From an uncultured Collinsella sp. (GTDB lineage: Bacteria > Actinomycetota > Coriobacteriia > Coriobacteriales > Coriobacteriaceae), in assembly GCA_902465265.1 (NCBI GenBank), contig CABQMF010000007.1:5531-69530 (forward strand): a stretch of DNA of 64,000 nt. The letters are read 5' to 3'. Position 1 is the first letter of the stretch; the number at the start of each line of letters is the position of its first letter. The position numbers were made by a program, and so were the translations under genes. Below are positions 1 to 7,563 of this stretch, piece after piece. Below the pieces are notes generated by a model, which saw nothing but the letters and a program-made list of their open reading frames with translations, had not been told where the DNA came from and ran no database searches.

Positions 1-383
1 GCAGATGAGGGTGGCCGCTCAATCGTTGGCAGTCCCTGTCAGACATCTCAATCTGTAACATCTAGCAGGAAAATGACCTATAACTGTTACAGATTGAGAT
101 GTTGCTCGGCGTGGGAGTCTCTGTGCGATCCCAGACCCCGTCATCTGTGGTTTACGTGGGGGCATACGGAGTACGGGTATACTAACCGGCGGCGAATCTG
201 CTCCATCGCTTAGGGCCGCTGCGTCTGGACGGCGCGTGATAGGGCTGCCAAAGCGATCGCCAGCGTGCTGAGCAACGTCCTCTCTGTGCGCACCTGTTTT
301 TGTATGTATTAGCGCACTACCAAGCACGCCCCGCGCGGCCGCATGCCGTGCCCATAACGCGTGCAGATAAGGAACAACAACAT
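1..383. other. Intergenic region before the helicase gene
   Basis: No convincing coding sequence was found in these 383 bases. They hold a perfect 18-bp inverted repeat (listed separately) and the presumed promoter and leader of the downstream DEAD-box helicase. I cannot place a clear -35/-10 pair. The upstream neighbour lies outside the window. Confidence 0.5.
43..102. repeat. 18-bp perfect inverted repeat
   Basis: The arms at 43-60 (ACATCTCAATCTGTAACA) and 85-102 are perfect reverse complements separated by 24 nt. There is no T-run after either arm, so it is not a classical terminator. It could be an operator pair, a small mobile hairpin or the end of a structured RNA; the function is unknown. 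Confidence 0.75.
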
Positions 384-2498
384 ATGCGTAATTCTGTATC
401 TGACGTCACCGACGCCGAGATTCTGGACGAGACCCGCGAGGCCATGACCCAGGCTGCCTTCGATGCGGCCGACGAGGCCAGCGCCGCCGAGGCCGTCGAG
501 TCCGCTACCGAGAGCCTGCCCGCCTTTGACGAGCTGGGTCTTTCGGACGAGATGCTTCGTGCTATCGAGAACCTGGGCTACACGGCGCCCACGCCCGTGC
601 AGGCCGGCTCGATCCCCGTGGTGCTCGAGGGCCGCGACCTGCTTGCCGCCGCTCAGACCGGCACCGGCAAGACGGCCGCCTTCTTGCTGCCGACCATGAA
701 CAACCTGGAGCACATCGCTCCGCCCAAGCCCGTGCGCGAGCGCGGCGGCCGCAACCGCCGTCGCGGCGCCAAGAAGCCCGAGGGCAACGGCCGCGGCCCC
801 GTGATGCTCGTCATCACCCCCACGCGCGAGCTTGCCCAGCAGATCGACGAGGTCGCGAGCAAGATTGCCGACGTCACCGGCCATGTTGCCGTGACCGTCG
901 TGGGCGGCGTGAGCTACAAGCCGCAGACCGCGGCGCTCAAGTATGGCTGTGACATCCTGGTCGCCACGCCGGGCCGTCTGGTCGACTTGATCGAGCAGGG
1001 CGCCTGCCACCTGAACGAGGTCAAGGTGCTGGTGCTGGACGAGGCCGACCGCATGCTCGATATGGGCTTTTTGCCCGCCGTCCGTCGCATTGTGCGCGAG
1101 ACGCCGGCCGAGCGTCAGACGCTGCTGTTCTCGGCCACGCTCGACGAGGAGGCCGTGGGCGAGATCACCGACCTGGTGAGCGACCCGGCACGCGTGGAGA
1201 TCGCGCCCGCCACGTCGACCGCCGACACCGTCGACCAGTTTGTATTCCCGGTGTCCATTGAGGCCAAGAACAACCTGCTGCCCGAGTTCCTCAAGAAGGA
1301 GGGTCCGGAGCGCACCATCGTCTTTATGCGCACCAAGCACCGCGCTGACAGCTGCTGCCGTCGCTTGGAGCGTAAGGGCATCAAGGCCGCCGCGATTCAT
1401 GGCAACCGCAGCCAGGCGCAGCGCGAGCGCGCGCTTTCGGCCTTCCGCGACGGCACCGTCGACGTACTGGTGGCGACCGACGTGCTCGCCCGCGGCATCG
1501 ACATCAGCGACGTGCGCTACGTCGTGAACTTTGACGTGCCGGCCGAGCCGACCGACTACATCCACCGTATTGGCCGTACGGGACGTGCCGGCGAGCTGGG
1601 CTGGGCCATCACGTTTGTGACCGAGCAGGATGTCGATGAGTTCTACGAGATCGAGAAGCTCATGGACAAGACGGCCGACATCTACGAGGCCGGCGACCTG
1701 CATGTGGGTCCCAACCCGCCCGCGGTTGACCCTGAGCGCGACCCTGCGGCCTTCAAGGTGAAGAAGAAGACCAAGTGCGGCAAGTCCAAGAGCAAGAAGA
1801 AGCTTGAGCAGGCACGTCGCGACGGCAAGCGCAACGGCGACGATTACGGCGACGTAGCTGGTCGTTCCAACCGCGGTCGCGACGAGCGCCGCGGCGACGG
1901 CGAGCGTCCGAGCCGTCCCAAGCGCGGCGGTAAGACCCGCGTGCGCGAGGGCGTTCAGGCTCGCGTGGACGAGGCTGTGGAGAGCGTGGCCCGCGAGGTG
2001 GCTGCCGAGGAGCGCGGCGGTGCTGGTGCCGTTGAGCAGGCCCCGCGCGGCAACCGTGCCGAGCGCCGTGCCAAGCAGTTCCAGGGTGAGGCGCATCGCC
2101 GTCGCCGCGAGGACGAGGACCGCGGCGGCCGTCGTCGTGTTGAGCGCGAGGGCGAGGGCCGCGGTTCGCGCGGAGGCCGCGAGGGCGGCCGCGGCACTGA
2201 GCGTCGTGAAGGCGCCCGCGGCAACGGTGGCCGCAGTGGCGCCGGTCGTTCGAATGAGTCGCGCGATCGTCGCGACCCGCGTGCCAGCCGCGATCGTCGC
2301 GATGACTGGCGTAACTACGACGACACCCGCGAGGAGCGCCGTGGCGGCTATCGCGGCGGGCGTGGCGGCAACCAGGCCGGCTCCCGCGGCGGTCGTGCCG
2401 GCGGTCGCGATAACCGTGGCAGCTACGGTAACGGCCGTGGCGGCAAGCGCGGTGGCAGCTCCCGTCGCCCCGGTGACGGCGGCGGCAAGCGCAAGTAA
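384..2498 (+). CDS. DEAD-box ATP-dependent RNA helicase with long Arg/Gly-rich tail
   Basis: Superfamily 2 RNA helicase of about 704 residues that unwinds RNA during ribosome assembly, RNA decay or cold adaptation. Visible motifs in order: Q motif (TPTPVQ), Walker A AQTGTGKT near residue 90, PTRELAQQ, TPGR, DEAD near 218, SAT near 250 and HRIGRTGRAG near 393. From about residue 450 the protein turns into a Lys- then Arg/Gly/Asp-rich low-complexity tail of some 250 residues, typical of RNA-binding extensions. ATG 384 is chosen because AAGGA lies at 369-373 with good spacing; a TTG at 300 would add 28 residues with no homology. The gene stands alone and ends in a strong terminator. The exact subfamily (CshA, DeaD or RhlE type) is not settled. 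Confidence 0.93.
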   Translation: MRNSVSDVTDAEILDETREAMTQAAFDAADEASAAEAVESATESLPAFDELGLSDEMLRAIENLGYTAPTPVQAGSIPVVLEGRDLLAAAQTGTGKTAAFLLPTMNNLEHIAPPKPVRERGGRNRRRGAKKPEGNGRGPVMLVITPTRELAQQIDEVASKIADVTGHVAVTVVGGVSYKPQTAALKYGCDILVATPGRLVDLIEQGACHLNEVKVLVLDEADRMLDMGFLPAVRRIVRETPAERQTLLFSATLDEEAVGEITDLVSDPARVEIAPATSTADTVDQFVFPVSIEAKNNLLPEFLKKEGPERTIVFMRTKHRADSCCRRLERKGIKAAAIHGNRSQAQRERALSAFRDGTVDVLVATDVLARGIDISDVRYVVNFDVPAEPTDYIHRIGRTGRAGELGWAITFVTEQDVDEFYEIEKLMDKTADIYEAGDLHVGPNPPAVDPERDPAAFKVKKKTKCGKSKSKKKLEQARRDGKRNGDDYGDVAGRSNRGRDERRGDGERPSRPKRGGKTRVREGVQARVDEAVESVAREVAAEERGGAGAVEQAPRGNRAERRAKQFQGEAHRRRREDEDRGGRRRVEREGEGRGSRGGREGGRGTERREGARGNGGRSGAGRSNESRDRRDPRASRDRRDDWRNYDDTREERRGGYRGGRGGNQAGSRGGRAGGRDNRGSYGNGRGGKRGGSSRRPGDGGGKRK

Positions 2499-2532
2499 CA
2501 TACGTGTCGCCCGCTAGAGCGAAGTGAGCCAA

Positions 2533-2565
2533 GGGCCCCGAGCAACTACGCTCGGGGCCCTTTTT
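2533..2565 (+). terminator. Intrinsic terminator of the helicase gene
   Basis: An 11-bp GC-rich stem (GGGCCCCGAGC with its complement) around a short loop is followed by TTTTT, 35 nt after the helicase stop codon. Confidence 0.9.
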
Positions 2566-2654
2566 GGTGCAAAGGGGTCAGAGCAAGGAGTGTCCCCAAG
2601 TGCTGCCTAAATACCGTTTATCGGAGAAAAAATACCGTTCGCCGGTCATAATGA

Positions 2655-2682
2655 TTGTTCCGGCTTTGGGCTTGTCTACAAT
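2655..2682 (+). promoter_or_regulatory. Candidate promoter of the PTS operon
   Basis: TTGTTC at 2655-2660 and TACAAT at 2677-2682 are separated by 16 bp, a reasonable sigma-70 type match. It lies just upstream of the leader with the antitermination-like hairpins. Confidence 0.45.
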
Positions 2683-2706
2683 AACCCCCGTAAAAGAAAT
2701 GCGGAA

Positions 2707-2790
2707 GGTTGCCGAGTCCCCTCGGACGTGGGCCTAACCAAAGTCTTTGATCGCGCGCGTCTCAATGGGCGCATTCGATTGATTTTGGTT
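2707..2790 (+). promoter_or_regulatory. Putative LicT-type antiterminator/terminator leader
   Basis: Two alternative hairpins share a segment. The first (2707-2739) begins GGTT and ends AACC with inner GCC/GGC and GAG/CTC pairs, the size and shape of a ribonucleic antiterminator (RAT). The second (2736-2790) pairs AACCAAAGTC with GATTTTGGTT and has further inner pairing; it reuses the AACC at 2736-2739. Mutually exclusive pairing is the hallmark of BglG/LicT control, and a LicT-like gene follows at 3351. The run of T after the second hairpin is weak, so the terminator half is inferred. Confidence 0.5.
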
Positions 2791-2819
2791 GGGTTATATT
2801 TATGAAGGGACATGTCACC

Positions 2820-3332
2820 ATGGGTTTCTTTTCTCGCCTAATGGGTGGCTCGGATAAGCAGACGACTGCGGCTTCCGAGTTCGAAATCCTCGCTCCCGTT
2901 TCCGGCGAGCTTGTTCATCTAGAAAAAACCAATGACCCCGCTTTTAGCAGCCGTGCCGTGGGCGATGGCGTTGCCGTGGTTCCCCAAGAGGGAACGGTGT
3001 GCGCTCCTGTTTCCGGCACCGTCGCGGCGCTGTTTCCGACTGAGCACGCGTTGGGCATCATGTCCGACGACAGCTCTGCTCAGGTGATGCTGCACATCGG
3101 AATCGACACTGTTAAGCTTGAGGGTAAGGGCTTCCATGCGCTTGTTGCCCAGGGTGACCATGTCGACGCGGGTCGGCCCCTCGTCGAGGTCGATTTCGAC
3201 GCGGTCCGCGCCGCCGGCTTCGATCCCACGGTCTTCGTTATCGTGTGCGAGCGTTCGGAGAACTCGACTCTTCGTGAGCATGCTTCCGGCCCTGTTGCTG
3301 TTAAAGAGCCTGTCATCTGGCTTTCCGAGTAA
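2820..3332 (+). CDS. PTS glucose-type EIIA component
   Basis: Single-domain IIA protein of the glucose/glucoside family, about 170 residues, cytoplasmic. It takes phosphate from HPr and passes it to the IIB domain of a sugar permease. His92 in MLHIGIDTV is the expected phosphorylated residue, and His76 in PTEHALG matches the second active-site histidine. ATG 2820 is preferred to the in-frame ATG 2802 because AAGGGA (2805-2810) sits 9 nt before it. It is the first gene of an operon with an antiterminator, an EIICB that lacks its own IIA domain, and a phospho-glucosidase, so it very likely serves that permease. Confidence 0.9.
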   Translation: MGFFSRLMGGSDKQTTAASEFEILAPVSGELVHLEKTNDPAFSSRAVGDGVAVVPQEGTVCAPVSGTVAALFPTEHALGIMSDDSSAQVMLHIGIDTVKLEGKGFHALVAQGDHVDAGRPLVEVDFDAVRAAGFDPTVFVIVCERSENSTLREHASGPVAVKEPVIWLSE

Positions 3333-3350
3333 ATTCTTGTGGTGGGTACC

Positions 3351-4205
3351 GTGGTTATCAAGCGAGTTTTTAACAACAACGTCGCAATGGTCACTTCGGA
3401 CGATGGCTCCGAGCTCATCGTCATCGGTCGAGGTCTCTGCTTTGGCCGTCATGCCGGCGATGCCATCAATGAGGCATCGGTCGAAAAGACCTACGCGTTG
3501 CAGGAGGGAACTTCTCAGGATTCGCGTACGATTGACCGCTTGGCACATCTTTTGGAGTCCATCCCCACCGTCAACCTCGTGATTTCCGAGGACATTGTTC
3601 AGATGCTTCGTCGAGAGCTCGATGTCGACATCAACGATAAGATCCTCATCGCTCTCGCAGACCATATCAGCCTCGCCCTCGATCGCGAGCGCAAAGGCGT
3701 TCCCTGCGAGAACCCGCTGCTGCTCGAGATCCAGCAGTTCTATCGCAAGGAGTACGCGCTTGCGGGCCGTGCCCTTCAGATTATCAAGGACTATTTGGGC
3801 ATCCAGATGAGCGAGGAAGAGCAGGGCTTCATTACACTGCATATCGTCAACGCCACCATGCCGCAACGCTCCGACCGCCTCATCATCTCGGTCCAGCTTG
3901 TTCGCGACGTGCTTGCGATTGTTTCTGAGCGCTATTCTACGACCCTCGATGACACCTCGCTGCCTTACGAACGTTTTGTTCGTCACCTGCAGTTTTTCGC
4001 GCAGCGAGCGCTCGATCCTGCGGCAGGGCAAATCAACGGCGACGCGCTGTTCCGAATCGATGAAACGGCGTATCCGTGCGCATTCTCGTGCGCGGACGCC
4101 ATAGCCGCCCACTTGTCGTCTACCTATAACGTTGTCGTTACTAATGCCGAGAAGAGTTATCTCGCGTATCACATTGTTAACCTGCTTGGAGAACCTGGTC
4201 TCTAG
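3351..4205 (+). CDS. BglG/LicT-family transcriptional antiterminator
   Basis: RNA-binding antiterminator of about 284 residues that prevents termination in PTS leaders. The N-terminal CAT domain is clear (KRVFNNNVAMV, then VIGRGLCFG). Two PRD domains follow, with conserved histidines visible in LADHIS (near 104), TLHIVNA (near 162), FVRHLQF (near 211) and AYHIVN (near 273); these are phosphorylated by PTS proteins to sense sugar and carbon status. GTG 3351 gives the usual short N-terminus ahead of IKRV and has GGTGG upstream; GTG 3339 would add four residues. It lies 18 nt after the EIIA gene and probably acts on the leader at 2707-2790, that is, autoregulates the operon. Confidence 0.92.
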   Translation: MVIKRVFNNNVAMVTSDDGSELIVIGRGLCFGRHAGDAINEASVEKTYALQEGTSQDSRTIDRLAHLLESIPTVNLVISEDIVQMLRRELDVDINDKILIALADHISLALDRERKGVPCENPLLLEIQQFYRKEYALAGRALQIIKDYLGIQMSEEEQGFITLHIVNATMPQRSDRLIISVQLVRDVLAIVSERYSTTLDDTSLPYERFVRHLQFFAQRALDPAAGQINGDALFRIDETAYPCAFSCADAIAAHLSSTYNVVVTNAEKSYLAYHIVNLLGEPGL

Positions 4206-4304
4206 GCATAACGTGCCCACACATCGATTGATATAAGGCAAGGCTCACGGTCTTGTCCAGGGCACATCTGTCTTAATTTGCGGAAAAGGAAGGGGAGTAC
4301 CGCT

Positions 4305-5921
4305 ATGACCGCAAAAAAGAAGTTCAATTTCAAAGCGCCATTGGAGGTGTTCGCGAAGTCAATCGTCCAGCCGATGATGTATCTCTCGGTTGCCGGCATC
4401 CTGCTCATCGTGGGCATCATTCTGACCAACAAGACCATCTGCGCCATGGTCCCTGTGCTGGGCTTCGGTCCGTTCCAGCTCGTGGGCGCCGTTGTCTATC
4501 AGTCGCTGATGTTTATCATCAACAACCTCTCGATTCTGTTCTGCGTGGGCATCGCCGGTGCCATGGCAAAGAAGAACAAGGGCCATGCTTCGCTAATCGC
4601 CCTGATGTCGTTCTTCCTGTTCCTGCAGGCTAACAACATCGTGCTCAACGCCACCGGCTCTCTTGCCGAAGCGAACGGCATGCTCGGTCTTACCGGAACC
4701 GGCCAGAGCACCGTTATGGGCATCCAGGTGCTCGATACCGGCGTGTTTGGCGGCATCATTCTTGGTTGCATCACCGGTGCCGTGTTCAACAAGTACTCGA
4801 ACAAGCAGTTCCCCATTGCCCTTTCGATGTTCTCGGGCGTTCGCTTCCCGTTCCTGATCATGATCATCATTTCCTGGATCATGGGCGCTGGCTTCTGCAT
4901 CGTTTGGCCTCCGGTTCAGGGCGCCATCTCCTCCGTTGCCGGCATCATTAAGGAGTCGGGCAACATCGGTCTGTTTATCTACGGCATGCTCAACAAGCTG
5001 CTCGTTCCCACCGGTCTGCACCACCTCATCTACACCCCGTTCCAGTTCTCCGATGTGGGTGGCACCCTGACGCTGGGTGATCAGGTTATCGCCGGCGCCT
5101 ATCCCATCCGTGTTGCCGAGATGGCAATGACGGGCCAGCCCTTCTCCGATAGCACCTACTTCAACAGCTACACCTTCAACAACCTGTGGCCCTACATCGG
5201 CATCGGTCTCGCCTTTATCTTCACCGCTTACAAGGGGAACAAGGATAAGACCAAGGCCGTTATCATCCCGCTGATCATCACCGCCGTGCTCTCCTGCGTG
5301 ACCGAGCCCATGGACTTCCTCTTTGTCTTTGCCGCTCCCGTGCTCTTTGTCGTTCACTCGGTTCTTTCCGGCATCTTCCTGGTTCTGCTCAAGGTCCTCT
5401 CCGTGCCCGCTTCGACTGCAGGCGGCATCATCAATATCGTGGTTTCCAACCTGGTCCTGGGTGTCGATAAGACCAACTGGCCGGTTATGCTGGTGCTTGG
5501 AGTCGTCAACGCCGCTCTGTACTTCTTCCTCTTCACCTTCCTTATTAAGAAGCTCAACCTCCACACGCCTGGTCGCGAGGAGGAGTCCGAGCTCGCCGAG
5601 TCCGTTGCCGAGGGCGAGGCCGCCGCGTCTGTCGCGGTGAAGCAGGGCGCTGTTGCCGCAGCTCCCGCAGAGGGCGTCGATGCGGGCATTGCCGACCTGG
5701 TCGCAGGCCTTGGTGGCAAGGACAACATCGAGGAGCTCGAGAACTGCTTTACGCGTCTCCGCGTGAACGTTAAGAACCCGGACCTCATCAATGAGGACCT
5801 CATCAACCACGTGCCCAACAGCGGCATCAACCGCAACGGCAATAATATCCAAATCATCTTTGGCATGAAGGTCGCCGAGATGCGCGACAAGGTCGAAAAC
5901 GCAATTGAGAAGGAGCAGTAA
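4305..5921 (+). CDS. PTS alpha-glucoside EIICB permease
   Basis: Membrane sugar permease of about 538 residues with IIC first and IIB last. Many hydrophobic segments fill residues 20-425; LVPTGLHHLIYTPFQF and TEPMDFLF are typical IIC motifs of the glucose/glucoside family. After an Ala/Glu linker, the IIB domain carries the phosphocysteine in ENCFTRLRV (Cys near 481). ATG 4305 has AGGAAGGGGA 8 nt upstream. The protein has no IIA domain, matching the separate EIIA at 2820. The partner GH4 enzyme downstream carries the 6-phospho-alpha-glucosidase signature, so maltose, trehalose-like or other alpha-glucosides are the probable substrates. Confidence 0.9.
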   Translation: MTAKKKFNFKAPLEVFAKSIVQPMMYLSVAGILLIVGIILTNKTICAMVPVLGFGPFQLVGAVVYQSLMFIINNLSILFCVGIAGAMAKKNKGHASLIALMSFFLFLQANNIVLNATGSLAEANGMLGLTGTGQSTVMGIQVLDTGVFGGIILGCITGAVFNKYSNKQFPIALSMFSGVRFPFLIMIIISWIMGAGFCIVWPPVQGAISSVAGIIKESGNIGLFIYGMLNKLLVPTGLHHLIYTPFQFSDVGGTLTLGDQVIAGAYPIRVAEMAMTGQPFSDSTYFNSYTFNNLWPYIGIGLAFIFTAYKGNKDKTKAVIIPLIITAVLSCVTEPMDFLFVFAAPVLFVVHSVLSGIFLVLLKVLSVPASTAGGIINIVVSNLVLGVDKTNWPVMLVLGVVNAALYFFLFTFLIKKLNLHTPGREEESELAESVAEGEAAASVAVKQGAVAAAPAEGVDAGIADLVAGLGGKDNIEELENCFTRLRVNVKNPDLINEDLINHVPNSGINRNGNNIQIIFGMKVAEMRDKVENAIEKEQ

Positions 5922-5924
5922 ACA

Positions 5925-7307
5925 ATGATCATTACTCTGTGTGGTGGCGGATCCACCTTTACCCCCGGCATCGTCAAGTCCATCGCCCTGCGCAAGGACG
6001 AGCTCGACGTTGACGAGATTCGTCTGTACGACATCAACGAGGAGCGCCAGCGCAAGATCGGCGTGCTCGTGGACTGGATTTTGCACGAGGACCTCGGCCT
6101 GGACATCAAGCTCACGGTGACCACCGACAAAAAGACGGCTTTTACCGACGCGAGCTTCGTGTTTGCCCAGATGCGCGTGGGCGGCTACGCCATGCGCGAG
6201 CAGGACGAGAAGATTCCGCTGCGTCACGGCTGCGTGGGTCAGGAGACTTGCGGTTGCGGCGGCCTTGCCTACGGCATGCGCACCATCTTCCCCATGGTCG
6301 AGCTGATCGATGACGTTGAGAAGTACGCCAAGAAGGACTACTGGATTCTCAACTACTCCAACCCTGCCGCCATCGTCTCCGAGGGCTGCCGTGTGCTGCG
6401 TCCCAACGCTCGCATCATCAACATCTGCGACATGCCGATCGCGATCATCGACGTGGTTTGCGCCGCGCTCGATATCGACAAGAAGGATGTCGAGTACGAT
6501 TACTTTGGCCTCAACCACTTTGGTTGGTTCACCTCGATCCGTCACAAGGGCGAGGAAGTGCTCCCGCAGCTGCGCGAGTACATCAAGGAGCACCAGATCC
6601 TGCTGCCCGACTCCTACCTCAAGGGCATGGGCTCGCTCATGGCAAAGAAGCCCGAGGAGACCACCGACGAGCACCCCGAGCAGAACCGCCACACCAAGGG
6701 CAGCTGGTACTACGTCTGGAAGGGCGAGTACGAGATCATGGAGTGCTTCCCGGAGTACCTGCCCAACACGTATCTGAACTACTACCTGCAGCAGAAGGAG
6801 TTCGTCGAGCATTCCAACCCCGAGCGCACCCGTGCTAACGAGGTTGAGGAGACGCGCGAGAAGAACCTCTTCGACGGCATCGACCACTACGAGAAGACGG
6901 GCGAGATCGACGAGAGCACGTTCTATGCGGGCAGCCACGGCGACTGGATTGCCGACCTGGCCATCGCTCTGAAGAACGACACCAAGCAGCGTTTCCTGGT
7001 CATTTGCGAGAACAAGGGCGCTATCCCCAACATGCCCTATGACGCCATGGTCGAGCTGCCTGCCTACATTGGCAAGAACGGCCCCGAGGTCATCAGCCGC
7101 GACAACATTCCTCTGTTCCAGCAGGGCCTCATGATGCAGCAGCTGAACTCCGAGAAGCTCGTGGTCGAGGCTACGATCGAGGGTTCTTACGAGAAGGCGC
7201 TCAAGGCCTTTACGCTGAACAAGACCGTGCCGTCGATGAAGGTCGCCAAGGAGGTTCTCGACGACATGATCGAGGCCAACAAGGGTTACTGGCCCGAGCT
7301 TAAGTAA
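5925..7307 (+). CDS. GH4 6-phospho-alpha-glucosidase
   Basis: NAD- and metal-dependent glycoside hydrolase of family 4, about 460 residues, cytoplasmic; it cleaves phosphorylated alpha-glucosides produced by the PTS to glucose 6-phosphate plus the aglycone sugar. The N-terminal Rossmann motif CGGGSTFTPG, NPAAIV near 145, the metal-binding cysteine in NICDMP near 168 and GLNHFGWF near 196 are all visible. Within GH4 the CDMP motif marks phospho-alpha-glucosidases (MalH/AglB/GlvA type), whereas phospho-beta-glucosidases have CNVP, so I favour the alpha assignment. It starts 3 nt after the permease stop with a GGAG ribosome site inside the previous gene, and is the last gene before a strong terminator. 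Confidence 0.92.
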   Translation: MIITLCGGGSTFTPGIVKSIALRKDELDVDEIRLYDINEERQRKIGVLVDWILHEDLGLDIKLTVTTDKKTAFTDASFVFAQMRVGGYAMREQDEKIPLRHGCVGQETCGCGGLAYGMRTIFPMVELIDDVEKYAKKDYWILNYSNPAAIVSEGCRVLRPNARIINICDMPIAIIDVVCAALDIDKKDVEYDYFGLNHFGWFTSIRHKGEEVLPQLREYIKEHQILLPDSYLKGMGSLMAKKPEETTDEHPEQNRHTKGSWYYVWKGEYEIMECFPEYLPNTYLNYYLQQKEFVEHSNPERTRANEVEETREKNLFDGIDHYEKTGEIDESTFYAGSHGDWIADLAIALKNDTKQRFLVICENKGAIPNMPYDAMVELPAYIGKNGPEVISRDNIPLFQQGLMMQQLNSEKLVVEATIEGSYEKALKAFTLNKTVPSMKVAKEVLDDMIEANKGYWPELK

Positions 7308-7339
7308 AAGCAGCAGGGTCGCTGGCCGCATACCTGGAG

Positions 7340-7383
7340 CAATGCCCCGTCCACGTGATTGCGTGGGCGGGGCATTGTCATTT
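7340..7383 (+). terminator. Terminator of the PTS operon
   Basis: CAATGCCCCG... pairs with ...CGGGGCATTG (stem within 7340-7377, with a secondary CCACG/CGTGG pairing) and is followed by a short T-containing tail, 32 nt after the GH4 stop. Confidence 0.8.
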
Positions 7384-7432
7384 GGTAACGCGTTTTATCA
7401 AATATGGCATTTATCTGCGGTAATGTTCATTT

Positions 7433-7448
7433 TCACCGCTGATGGTGA
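7433..7448. promoter_or_regulatory. Candidate operator upstream of the hydrogenase operon
   Basis: TCACC-N6-GGTGA inverted repeat 116 nt upstream of the first hydrogenase-operon start, in AT-richer sequence that probably holds the promoter. A second small hairpin, GACCTAA/TTAGGTC, lies at 7479-7499. No known redox-regulator consensus is matched, so the regulator is unknown. Confidence 0.3.
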
Positions 7449-7563
7449 CATTTCATACCGCCTGCCGAACTGCGTGGAGACCTAACAACTTTTTAGGTCA
7501 GTGTTGTGCGTGTAGCAACTTCGCCCGGCCTCGCCTCCGGGCTGCCATGTGAGAGGGGATCTT

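Noticed and set aside
19..327. Minus-strand frame of 102 codons in the first intergenic region
   Set aside because: No ribosome site, no recognisable domain, and it runs over the leader of the helicase gene.
309..2501. Long open frame on the minus strand opposite the RNA helicase gene
   Set aside because: Ala/Leu/Val-rich composition without domains, exactly opposite a gene with clear motifs; an effect of GC-rich codon bias. The same applies to long antisense frames at 4593-7331, 7498-9351, 33040-37047, 30794-32878 and others.
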